DNA of 5,054 nucleotides from Gammaproteobacteria bacterium (GTDB taxonomy: Bacteria; Pseudomonadota; Gammaproteobacteria; Steroidobacterales; Steroidobacteraceae): contig JASHUC010000378.1 of assembly GCA_030040235.1 (NCBI GenBank), positions 1 through 5,054 of the forward strand, given 5' to 3'. Numbering within the stretch: position 1 is the stretch's first letter; every line of letters starts with the position of its first letter. Positions 1 to 4,316 of the stretch are shown here, piece after piece. The notes beneath the pieces were generated by a model, which saw only the letters and a program-made list of their open reading frames with translations, was not told where the DNA came from and ran no database searches. A program made the position numbers and the translations under genes.

Positions 1-128
1 CCGGCGATCGGCTCGCCGATCGAGGTCAGCTCTCCGCGGACGCGTGCAACGAGCGGAGTCCCGGTTTCCAGGTGCAGATCACTCGCACCGAGCTCGCGGC
101 CCTTCTGAATCCAATCCTTGAGCGACAT
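1..128 (-). CDS. PilT/PilU-type pilus ATPase, N-terminal fragment
   Basis: This is the first 42 codons of a leftward gene that continues beyond the window edge. The peptide begins MSLKDWIQKGRELGASDLHL and continues with TGTPLVARVRGELTSIGEP. A short N-terminal helix followed by (A)SDLHL, then a strand with the RVRGEL pattern, is how PilT and PilU ATPases begin. These cytoplasmic hexamers power type IV pilus retraction and twitching motility. GspE-like ATPases also carry a SDIHLEP segment but after a longer N-terminal domain, so the early position favours PilT/PilU. The start is well fixed: an in-frame TAG lies three codons upstream (138-140) and no other start codon lies between. A GGAG (143-146) is 14 bases away, long for a Shine-Dalgarno site. 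The Walker motifs are outside the window, so PilT and PilU cannot be told apart. The gene is divergent from bfd. Confidence 0.75.
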   Translation of the reverse strand, partial: MSLKDWIQKGRELGASDLHLETGTPLVARVRGELTSIGEPIA

Positions 129-229
129 GGCGCAAAACTATACTCCGCAGGTCAGCCGTCGAGACCGCATGCGGGGAGCCAGGCTCGCCTGGCACGCTCG
201 CCACGGCCCCGGTCGCCAAACCGATGCAA

Positions 230-259
230 TTGACAATCATTCTTATTTGCAGTTATCAT
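230..259 (+). promoter_or_regulatory. Sigma-70-like promoter of bfd-bfr
   Basis: A perfect -35 hexamer TTGACA (230-235) is followed after 17 bases by TTATCA (253-258), or after 18 bases by TATCAT (254-259), as the -10 element. The surrounding sequence is AT-rich in an otherwise GC-rich window. The predicted transcript would begin near 265, leaving a leader of about 30 bases before the bfd start codon at 295. The site overlaps a Fur box, which supports a regulated promoter. Confidence 0.6.
231..245 (+). promoter_or_regulatory. Fur box overlapping the bfd promoter
   Basis: TGACAATCATTCTTA matches the 7-1-7 Fur consensus TGATAATNATTATCA at 12 of 15 positions when the centre is read as C (238). 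It overlaps the last five bases of the -35 hexamer and the start of the spacer, so Fe(II)-loaded Fur bound here should block RNA polymerase. The first downstream gene is the iron-release ferredoxin Bfd, known in enterics to be induced by iron starvation, so site and gene agree. Binding itself is inferred. Confidence 0.65.
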
Positions 260-294
260 TTCCCCGGCTCAGATCAGCCAGAGCACGACCGTTC

Positions 295-483
295 ATGTAC
301 GTCTGCATCTGCCACACGCTCACCGATCACGACATCCGCGAAGCTCTCGAGCGGGGCGCCCGCTCCCTCGGTGAGGTCCAGTCGTGGCTTCCGGTTGCGG
401 GATGCTGCGGCTGCTGCGAGCAGAACGCACGGCAGGTTGTGGATGAGTACCTGAGCAGCAAAGCGACCGCCGACGTAGCCTGA
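295..483 (+). CDS. bfd: Bacterioferritin-associated ferredoxin (Bfd)
   Basis: A 62-residue [2Fe-2S] protein of the BFD-like fold. In characterised relatives it docks on bacterioferritin and delivers electrons to the stored ferric mineral so that Fe(II) can be released into the cytoplasm. It opens MYVCICH, giving the first ligand pair C4 and C6. The second pair fits C38 and C41 in the segment AGCCGCCEQ, aligned to the CGKC segment of E. coli Bfd. Two additional cysteines, C37 and C40, lie in the same segment, so the cluster ligands are formally ambiguous. Y2 and I5 correspond to the Tyr2 and Leu5 contacts of Pseudomonas Bfd with BfrB. The length equals the usual ~62-73 residues. The ATG at 295 is chosen because the family begins at MYVC; the open frame extends upstream to 118 but crosses the promoter. 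No clear Shine-Dalgarno site is seen. bfr follows after 67 bases. Confidence 0.93.
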   Translation: MYVCICHTLTDHDIREALERGARSLGEVQSWLPVAGCCGCCEQNARQVVDEYLSSKATADVA

Positions 484-492
484 CTCGGGGTT

Positions 493-512
493 GCGAGCGC
501 CTGCCCGCTCGC
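493..512 (+). other. Hairpin between bfd and bfr
   Basis: GCGAGCG (493-499) and CGCTCGC (506-512) form a perfect 7-bp stem with a 6-base loop, starting 10 bases after the bfd stop codon. No T-run follows, so it is not a standard terminator. It could slow polymerase or protect one part of the bfd-bfr transcript. Function is inferred only from its position. Confidence 0.35.
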
Positions 513-538
513 CGATCATGGCCGCCAACAATACCAAC

Positions 539-542
539 GGAG
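539..542 (+). promoter_or_regulatory. Ribosome binding site deciding the bfr start
   Basis: GGAG lies 8 bases before the ATG at 551. The alternative in-frame starts TTG (491) and ATG (518) have no comparable site. The 551 start gives exactly the N-terminus MKGD and the 158-residue length shared by E. coli and Pseudomonas Bfr. Confidence 0.75.
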
Positions 543-550
543 CGGCCGCA

Positions 551-1027
551 ATGAAGGGCGATCCGAAGATCCTGCAGCACCTCAACGCGGTGCTGAAGAA
601 CGAGCTCACCGCGATCAATCAATACTTCCTGCACGCCCGCATGTTCGGCAACTGGGGGCTGGAGCGTCTCGAGGAGCGTGAGAAGGAAGAGTCGATCGAT
701 GAGATGAAGCATGCCGACCGCCTGATCAAGCGCATCCTCTTTCTCGAGGGTCTGCCCAATCTTCAGGACCTCGGCAAGCTCCTCATCGGCGAGAACGTCG
801 AGGAGTGCATCAGCTGTGATCTGAAGCTCGAGACTGCGGCTCGGGCCGAGCTCAAGTCTTCGATCGCCGCGAGTGAGACCGCCGGTGATTATGTTTCGCG
901 GGACCTCTTCCGATCGATCATGGACGCGGAGGAGGAGCACATCGATTTTCTCGAGATTCAGCTCGATCTCATCAAGCGGATCGGGAAAGAGAATTACGCT
1001 CAGTCGCAGATCTCGAACAAGAGTTGA
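551..1027 (+). CDS. bfr: Bacterioferritin, haem-binding iron-storage protein
   Basis: A 158-residue ferritin-like four-helix protein. The family forms a 24-subunit shell that oxidises Fe(II) and stores it as a ferric mineral, with haem b between subunit pairs. All ferroxidase-centre ligands known from E. coli Bfr sit at identical positions: E18, E51, H54, E94, E127 and H130. The haem ligand M52 is present within DEMKHAD, as are Y25 and W35. L68, E81 and E85, which in Pseudomonas BfrB form the Bfd docking site, are also conserved, matching the Bfd gene upstream. Position 46, a histidine in E. coli that binds iron on the inner surface, is glutamate here. C86 lies beside docking residue E85; C89 is also found in Pseudomonas BfrB. 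The gene is probably co-transcribed with bfd from the Fur-box promoter. Confidence 0.96.
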   Translation: MKGDPKILQHLNAVLKNELTAINQYFLHARMFGNWGLERLEEREKEESIDEMKHADRLIKRILFLEGLPNLQDLGKLLIGENVEECISCDLKLETAARAELKSSIAASETAGDYVSRDLFRSIMDAEEEHIDFLEIQLDLIKRIGKENYAQSQISNKS

Positions 1028-1051
1028 GGCGCCGAGCGCGCTGCGCATCGG

Positions 1052-1099
1052 ATTTGAAAGGCGCTGACGCGTAAGCTCGGCAGTAAATTTGAAAGCGCT
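1052..1099 (+). repeat. Pair of TTTGAAAG(g)CGCT direct repeats
   Basis: ATTTGAAAGGCGCT (1052-1065) and ATTTGAAAGCGCT (1087-1099) are nearly identical, differing by one G, with starts 35 bases apart. They lie in the 211-base gene-free stretch after bfr. The second copy contains the palindrome AGCGCT, resembling half of a LacI-family operator. They could be tandem regulator sites for the gene at 1239; nothing else supports this. Confidence 0.3.
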
Positions 1100-1130
1100 C
1101 GTCGTCCGCGCGCGACACACTTCGATCACA

Positions 1131-1146
1131 CGCATCGTCCGATGCG
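1131..1146. repeat. Short palindrome in the bfr-zinc ribbon spacer
   Basis: CGCATCG and CGATGCG are perfect 7-base inverted arms separated by TC. The 2-base spacer is too tight for an RNA hairpin without opening a pair, so a protein-binding dyad is more likely than a terminator. A T-rich stretch (GTTTTCTTTC) begins about 15 bases later, too far away for a standard terminator. The rest of the 1028-1238 spacer shows no convincing terminator or promoter. Confidence 0.3.
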
Positions 1147-1225
1147 CGTACTGCCTCACAGTTTTCTTTCCTGACGAGGAATAAGTTCAGCGCGCCTCGA
1201 TTCAAAGAATTCCGCTCACACCTCT

Positions 1226-1235
1226 GGAGGAGGGG
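1226..1235 (+). promoter_or_regulatory. Very strong ribosome binding site for the gene at 1239
   Basis: GGAGGAGGGG ends three bases before the ATG at 1239. Its GGAGG core (1226-1230) has an 8-base spacer. This is the best Shine-Dalgarno match in the window and is the main reason, besides the protein pattern, to believe this small gene is translated. Confidence 0.7.
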
Positions 1236-1238
1236 GCC

Positions 1239-1529
1239 ATGTCCTCGATCACGATGGAGATCTGCCCGATGTGCGCGATGTGTCCGACGCTCGCCGGCCG
1301 GTGGCGCCTGCAAGTGCGGTGCGGCTGCGGCGCGTGTGGGCCGAGAATGAAGACGCAGGACGAGGCGATCGGGCGGTGGAACTCGGTGGTGAGCTTCATC
1401 CGTGAATTCAGACGCACCGGAGCTGTGATGGCGGATGCGTCCAAGCGCGGCCGGAAACCCGCGGGCGTTCGGCGGCTCATCCGCCGCGTGGTCTGGCAGT
1501 GCGGGCTCGAGCCGCACCAGGGGCTCTGA
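1239..1529 (+). CDS. Small Lar-like zinc ribbon protein with basic tail
   Basis: A 96-residue cysteine-rich protein. Residues 9-15 read CPMCAMC, and residues 26-35 read VRCGCGACGP. After that comes the pattern KTQDEAIGRWN (38-48). CPxC, then VxC..CGAxGP, then TxxEAIxxWN is the layout of Lar-type zinc ribbons, known from restriction-alleviation proteins and many phage or small bacterial proteins. The second knuckle is shortened by one residue (C28-G-C30-G-A-C33), so the zinc ligands may be C9, C12, C30 and C33 or a variant set. Residues 54-85 are rich in Arg/Lys, and KRGRKPAG (69-76) resembles an AT-hook core, suggesting nucleic-acid contact. No membrane segment or signal peptide is visible. 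Base use is like its neighbours. No restriction or phage gene adjoins it, so anti-restriction activity cannot be claimed. It could be a domesticated phage gene or an unrelated DNA-binding zinc ribbon. Confidence 0.68.
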   Translation: MSSITMEICPMCAMCPTLAGRWRLQVRCGCGACGPRMKTQDEAIGRWNSVVSFIREFRRTGAVMADASKRGRKPAGVRRLIRRVVWQCGLEPHQGL

Positions 1530-1550
1530 CAATGTCGAAACATGCACGCT

Positions 1551-1578
1551 GTTGCCGGAGCCCGACGGCTCCGGCGAC
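1551..1578. terminator. Hairpin between convergent genes
   Basis: GCCGGAGCC (1554-1562) and GGCTCCGGC (1567-1575) form a perfect 9-bp GC-rich stem with loop CGAC. On the + strand it can extend to 12 bp through a G-U and two further pairs. It lies 21 bases after the zinc ribbon stop codon, between convergent genes. No U-run follows on either strand, so it may terminate weakly or stabilise the 3' end. Confidence 0.5.
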
Positions 1579-1584
1579 AGCGGA

Positions 1585-1597
1585 GGCTCGACGAGCC
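1585..1597. terminator. Second small hairpin between convergent genes
   Basis: GGCTC (1585-1589) and GAGCC (1593-1597) pair around GAC, giving a 5-bp stem that starts just beyond the stop codon of the CsbD-like frame. It is followed on the + strand by GTTCTC. Together with the 1551-1578 hairpin it may separate the two convergent transcripts. It is weak on its own. Confidence 0.3.
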
Positions 1598-1601
1598 GTT
1601 C

Positions 1602-1763
1602 TCAGTGATGCCCGTTCTTGTCTTCGCGCAGCGAATCTTTCACGCCGCCAACGATGTTTTGGACTTTGCCGCGGATCTCATCGGCCTGACCCTCGCGCCT
1701 CGTCTTCTCGTCGCCGGTCAGCTTGCCGACATTCTTCTTCACCGCGCCGATCTTTTCCTTCAC
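1602..1763 (-). CDS. CsbD-like stress protein, irregular start
   Basis: A 53-residue, very hydrophilic product from a GTG start. It contains GKLTGDEKTRREGQADEIRG and then GKVQNIVGGVKDSL, the charged helical pattern of CsbD-family general stress proteins, whose biochemical role is unknown. The family motif VKGxVKEK begins four codons before the GTG: the open frame adds VKGA upstream but has no start codon back to the stop at 1794-1796. That stop is the TGA of the upstream phosphatase, in the same frame. An ATGATG (1797-1792) overlaps that TGA; removing one base from the following GGGG or GGG would join it in frame to VKGAVKEK and give a normal CsbD N-terminus. So the gene may use GTG, be frameshifted (mutation or sequencing error), or be a fused segment behind the stop. 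Family assignment is good; the coding boundaries are not. Confidence 0.6.
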   Translation of the reverse strand: MKEKIGAVKKNVGKLTGDEKTRREGQADEIRGKVQNIVGGVKDSLREDKNGHH

Positions 1764-1793
1764 GGCGCCTTTGACCCGCGTTCCCCGTAAGCA

Positions 1794-2555
1794 TCATTTG
1801 AGGTGGAGCGCCCCTCTGAGCTCGACCCGCGCCGCGGCTTCTTGCTTCTCGAAGGGCTTGCAGTCGAAGAGCATCGCGGCGAGGGCGGTTCCCGCGAGCC
1901 GCCCCCCCTCCACGTCGCTCAGGTAGTGCACGCCCGCGACAGCCCGGTTGTGGGCGAACTCGTCCGCCCGTGCGAGGATCTGCGCGCGCCGCTCCGGGAT
2001 CATGTCGGCGAGCACGAGCGCCGTGGCGTACGCCCAGGTCGAGTGGCCGCTCGGGTATGAGGCGGAGGCCGGACGGGGGATCACCGGGTTCAAGCGCGGC
2101 TCGACCGTGAAGGGGCGGGGCCGCGCGAACTCGCGCTTGCTCGCGCCGATCACCGCGGACTCATCGACCACGATCTCGCGGAAGAGCTCGAGGGTGAGCG
2201 GCAGCTTCTCCGCCGTGAACCCCCTCGGGTTGCCGAGCGCATCGGCAAAGCGAAAGAGACTGATCTTGGCATCCTCGCGCGCCTGCTCGATCTGTGCCGG
2301 CGTGCGGGTCGCCTGAATGCGAAGGAGCGCATCCAGGTCCGCCCGCTCCTCGGGTGAGCCTTCCGCCGGCGGCGGCGGCAGGATCCGGGCGAGGTCGAGC
2401 GTTGCGGAGCTGACGCAATGGGCCGTGTCCGGGGCGGTGAAGACCGCAGTAGCGGCCGAGGCAGTGATGGGCGCCGGGAGGATGGCGGCGATCGCGAGCC
2501 AACCGAAAAGCAGGGAGGCGAAAGCGGTCGAGCCACGGCGCTTCGGCATGCGCAT
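1794..2555 (-). CDS. Secreted class A acid phosphatase (PAP2 superfamily)
   Basis: A 253-residue non-specific acid phosphatase of the PhoN/PhoC type. The family hydrolyses phosphomonoesters in the periplasm through a phosphohistidine intermediate. A basic start and hydrophobic stretch (residues 11-30), with a likely cut near ASA (32-34), make a Sec signal peptide; no twin-arginine motif is present. The active-site signature is K140-x6-R147-P148, then P168-S-G-H171, then R204-x5-H210-x3-D214, with spacings inside the family limits. The residue before R204, serine in the consensus, is asparagine here. LPPPPAEGSPEERADL (59-74) is a typical family segment after the signal peptide. ATG 2555 is chosen because GGAGG (2561-2565) precedes it by 5 bases; ATG 2549 is a close alternative. 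It starts 29 bases after the PilZ gene ends, suggesting one transcript. The substrate is unknown. Confidence 0.9.
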   Translation of the reverse strand: MRMPKRRGSTAFASLLFGWLAIAAILPAPITASAATAVFTAPDTAHCVSSATLDLARILPPPPAEGSPEERADLDALLRIQATRTPAQIEQAREDAKISLFRFADALGNPRGFTAEKLPLTLELFREIVVDESAVIGASKREFARPRPFTVEPRLNPVIPRPASASYPSGHSTWAYATALVLADMIPERRAQILARADEFAHNRAVAGVHYLSDVEGGRLAGTALAAMLFDCKPFEKQEAAARVELRGALHLK

Positions 2556-2584
2556 AGTTCCCTCCGTGTCCGCACTGCGGACAA

Positions 2585-2905
2585 CTATCGCGCCGCGGCC
2601 GCGCTGTAGGCCTCCATCATGAGCCCCGTGCCCCCGTGCGAGACGTGCGCGACGACGGCGGTGCGCCGGTGCACCTTGGTCACGGCTCCCAGGTTGATGG
2701 CGAAGGCGAGCTCCACGTGCTGGCCCTTGCGCAGTCCGAGGTTGCTCGTCTCGATGAATACGCCCGTCGCGCTCAGATTGACAGCCCTGCAGAGCCTTCT
2801 CCGGCCACCCGGTGTGGTGATATAGACGGTGGTCCGGGCTCGATGCCTCGTGTGCAGACGACGTTCCAAGACGGCGGCCTCGTTACTTCTGGTTATTCGA
2901 ATCAA
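2585..2905 (-). CDS. Single-domain PilZ protein, candidate c-di-GMP receptor
   Basis: A 106-residue cytoplasmic protein consisting of one PilZ domain. The c-di-GMP-binding residues fit: RxxxR as R16-L-H-T-R20, and (D/N)xSxxG as N43-L-S-A-T-G48, followed by VFIE. A later GTGLMM fits the closing strand of the barrel. Such proteins bind cyclic di-GMP and relay it to pili, flagella, polysaccharide or transcription, but the partner here is not evident. The start is TTG at 2905: AGGA (2913-2916) lies 7 bases upstream, and no ATG exists in frame before the domain. A nearby ATG (2922-2924) is in another frame and stops at once. The gene lies 59 bases after metX and 29 bases before the phosphatase, on the same strand. 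Confidence 0.85.
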   Translation of the reverse strand: MIRITRSNEAAVLERRLHTRHRARTTVYITTPGGRRRLCRAVNLSATGVFIETSNLGLRKGQHVELAFAINLGAVTKVHRRTAVVAHVSHGGTGLMMEAYSAAAAR

Positions 2906-2912
2906 CGCGGTG

Positions 2913-2916
2913 TCCT
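2913..2916 (-). promoter_or_regulatory. Ribosome binding site supporting the TTG start of the PilZ gene
   Basis: Read on the minus strand, AGGA stands 7 bases before TTG 2905. With no in-frame ATG upstream of the PilZ domain, this decides the start. TTG initiation usually lowers expression, which would suit a signalling protein. Confidence 0.55.
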
Positions 2917-2964
2917 GACGCCCATTATGCCTTGACGCGATGCGATCTGCGCGACCGACTAGAC

Positions 2965-4164
2965 TTAATTTTTGGGCGGGTCCTGGCCCAGGAACGTCGA
3001 GATCTCCCGGCCGAAGCTCTTGAGATCAATAAGGAAAGAGTCGTGGCCCTCGAGGCAATTGAGGGGCGCAAAGCTCGTGTCTGCGCCCGCTCTGTGGAAC
3101 GACTCCGCGAGTGCCCGTTGCTCATCGATCGGGAAAAGAAGGTCCGATTGCACCCCGATGACGAGCGCCCGCTCGATGCGGGAGCGGGCGAGCACCGCCT
3201 CGATCGAGCTTCCGTGCGCGGCGAGGTCGAAGCGGTCCATTGCGCGCGAGATGTAGAGATAGCAGTTGGGATCGAAGGCCCGCACGAAGCGCCGCGCGTG
3301 GGACTCGAGATAGCTCTGGATCGCGAACTCGGCCCCGAAGGGCTGGTTTTCGCGATGCTCGTGGGGGGCGGGCCGGCGGCCGAAGCGCTCGCGCCACTCG
3401 GCCGCGGAGCGGTAGGTCATCATCCCGAGCTTGCGCGCGATGCGCATGCCGATCGCCGGCGGGCGTTGATCGGTGTAGTTGCCGCCGCGCCAGTTCGGAT
3501 CGCGCAGGATCGCCTCGCGCTGGATCGAGCGCAGCGCGATCGCGAACGGGGAGGCCGCGGCGGTCCCGGAGATGCTGATGGCGTTGCGTGCGGCACCCGC
3601 AAACTGAGCAAGAAAGGCGAGCACGACCATGCCGCCGAGCGAAGGTCCGATGATGGTGTGCGCGCAGTCGATGCCGAGCGACTGCAGCGTCTCGAAGCCC
3701 GCGCGTGCGATGTCCTCGATCGAGAGGTCCGGGAAACTCACCCGGTACGGCGAGCCCGTCGCCGGATCGATCGAGGCGGGCCCCGTCGATCCGAAGCAGC
3801 TGCCGAGCGAGTTGACGCAGATGACGTGGTAGCGCTCGGTATCGATCGGATGTCCGGGGCCGATCATGCCCTCCCACCAGCCATCGCTCGGGTCCGCGGA
3901 CGATGAGGCCGCGTGCGCCGGCGGAGAGAGGCCGGTGAAGATCAGAATGACGTTGTCGCGCCGGGGCGAGAGCTCGCCCCAGGTCTCGTAGGCAATGCGC
4001 GCTCCGTGCAGCACGCCCCCGCGTTCCATGCGAAAGGGGTCCGGAAGGTCGGCGTAGCGCCGTGCATCTCCCGTGCGCAAGTCCTGCCGTGGCGCCCCCG
4101 GGGGCGTCGGCTCGGGGCGCTCAGGGCTCGGGGTCGCGAGCTTCAGATTGGAGTCGTGGGTCAT
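2965..4164 (-). CDS. metX: MetX-family homoserine/serine O-acyltransferase
   Basis: A 399-residue cytoplasmic alpha/beta-hydrolase enzyme that transfers an acyl group from acyl-CoA to the hydroxyl of homoserine (methionine pathway) or serine (cysteine pathway). The catalytic triad fits S175 in GPSLGGM, D341 in QSDLLFP and H374 in EGHDSFL. Residues 39-63 hold PDPFRMERGG and the AYETWG strand. NSLGSCFGSTGPAS (118-131) and the segment around ARRFVRAFDPNCYLYISRAM (290-309) recall, from memory, the Xanthomonas serine O-succinyltransferase branch rather than true homoserine acetyltransferases, so the substrate may be serine with succinyl-CoA. No metW follows, unlike many metX loci. The first ~38 residues are a proline-rich extension. 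ATG 4164 is preferred because GAGGG lies just upstream; the frame stays open to 4440 but would overlap rluB. Family certain, substrate not. Confidence 0.9.
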   Translation of the reverse strand: MTHDSNLKLATPSPERPEPTPPGAPRQDLRTGDARRYADLPDPFRMERGGVLHGARIAYETWGELSPRRDNVILIFTGLSPPAHAASSSADPSDGWWEGMIGPGHPIDTERYHVICVNSLGSCFGSTGPASIDPATGSPYRVSFPDLSIEDIARAGFETLQSLGIDCAHTIIGPSLGGMVVLAFLAQFAGAARNAISISGTAAASPFAIALRSIQREAILRDPNWRGGNYTDQRPPAIGMRIARKLGMMTYRSAAEWRERFGRRPAPHEHRENQPFGAEFAIQSYLESHARRFVRAFDPNCYLYISRAMDRFDLAAHGSSIEAVLARSRIERALVIGVQSDLLFPIDEQRALAESFHRAGADTSFAPLNCLEGHDSFLIDLKSFGREISTFLGQDPPKN

Positions 4165-4226
4165 TCCACCCTCTGGGGTCCCTTTGTAAGCGCATCGTCG
4201 GGTGGCGACAACGAACCGCAGGGCAT
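4161..4226 (-). other. Possible 21-codon leader ORF overlapping the metX start
   Basis: On the minus strand an ORF of 21 codons plus stop begins at ATG 4226 (first residues MPCGSLSPPDD), and its TGA (4163-4161) overlaps the metX ATG as ATGA. Such an overlap allows translational coupling. It has no recognisable Shine-Dalgarno site, and further in-frame ATGs exist at 4244 and 4250. It has one Cys and two Ser near its start but no run of codons typical of attenuation. This may be chance. Confidence 0.2.
4166..4211 (-). promoter_or_regulatory. Potential SD-sequestering structure in the metX leader
   Basis: Read on the minus strand, TTGTCG (4211-4206) and CGACGA (4200-4195) can form a 6-bp hairpin with one G-U whose loop is CCACC (4205-4201). 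This loop is complementary to GGTGG (4170-4166) at the metX ribosome binding site. The same GGGT can instead pair with ACCC (4179-4176) in a small hairpin. The alternatives are mutually exclusive, a switch-like geometry. It does not match a riboswitch class I recognise, and short GC-rich pairings arise often by chance. Confidence 0.25.
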
Positions 4227-4242
4227 GAGGTGAGAGCCGCCC

Positions 4243-4272
4243 ATTATCATACGGCCCGCCGAATGCGCGTAA
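4243..4272 (-). promoter_or_regulatory. Weak candidate promoter for metX
   Basis: On the minus strand, TATGATAAT (4251-4243) holds a good -10 element, GATAAT, in a GC-rich setting. Eighteen bases upstream is TTACGC (4272-4267), a poor -35 match. Transcription would start near 4236, giving a leader of about 70 bases. The element lies in the 152-base divergent spacer shared with rluB. Confidence 0.3.
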
Positions 4273-4316
4273 GTCCTTGAAAGAACCGAAACCGGCTAGA
4301 ACTGAAACCGCCTGCC

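Noticed and set aside
5..22. Perfect 8-2-8 palindrome with arms CGATCGGC and GCCGATCG
   Set aside because: It lies inside the coding part of the pilus ATPase gene and is made of common CG/GATC words; probably codon coincidence.
137..142. TATAGT as a -10 element for the pilus ATPase gene
   Set aside because: It would place the transcript start almost at the ATG, and no -35 element is found at the right distance.
118..294. N-terminal extension of Bfd in an open frame from 118
   Set aside because: It crosses the Fur box and promoter, and Bfd proteins begin at the MYVC motif; the extension shows no family resemblance.
320..1159. Long minus-strand open frame opposite bfd and bfr
   Set aside because: It is the antisense shadow of two confidently identified genes in GC-rich DNA and resembles no known family.
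2488..2495. GCGATCGC octamers, also seen once inside metX, as a repeat family
   Set aside because: Two copies in about 5 kb of GC-rich coding sequence are not enough to claim a HIP1-like repeat.
2924..2952. Separate promoter for the PilZ gene
   Set aside because: On the minus strand CATAAT is a good -10 element, but no reasonable -35 hexamer stands 16-18 bases upstream, so it is not listed.
2932..3906. Long plus-strand open frame opposite metX
   Set aside because: It is a shadow of metX, whose catalytic triad and family motifs are clear on the other strand; the antisense product is low-complexity and charged.
4164..4240. SAM-II-type riboswitch before metX
   Set aside because: A short GCTTACAAAGGG stretch recalls the 3' end of SAM-II, but the conserved P1 stem, loop and long-range pairing cannot be laid out here.
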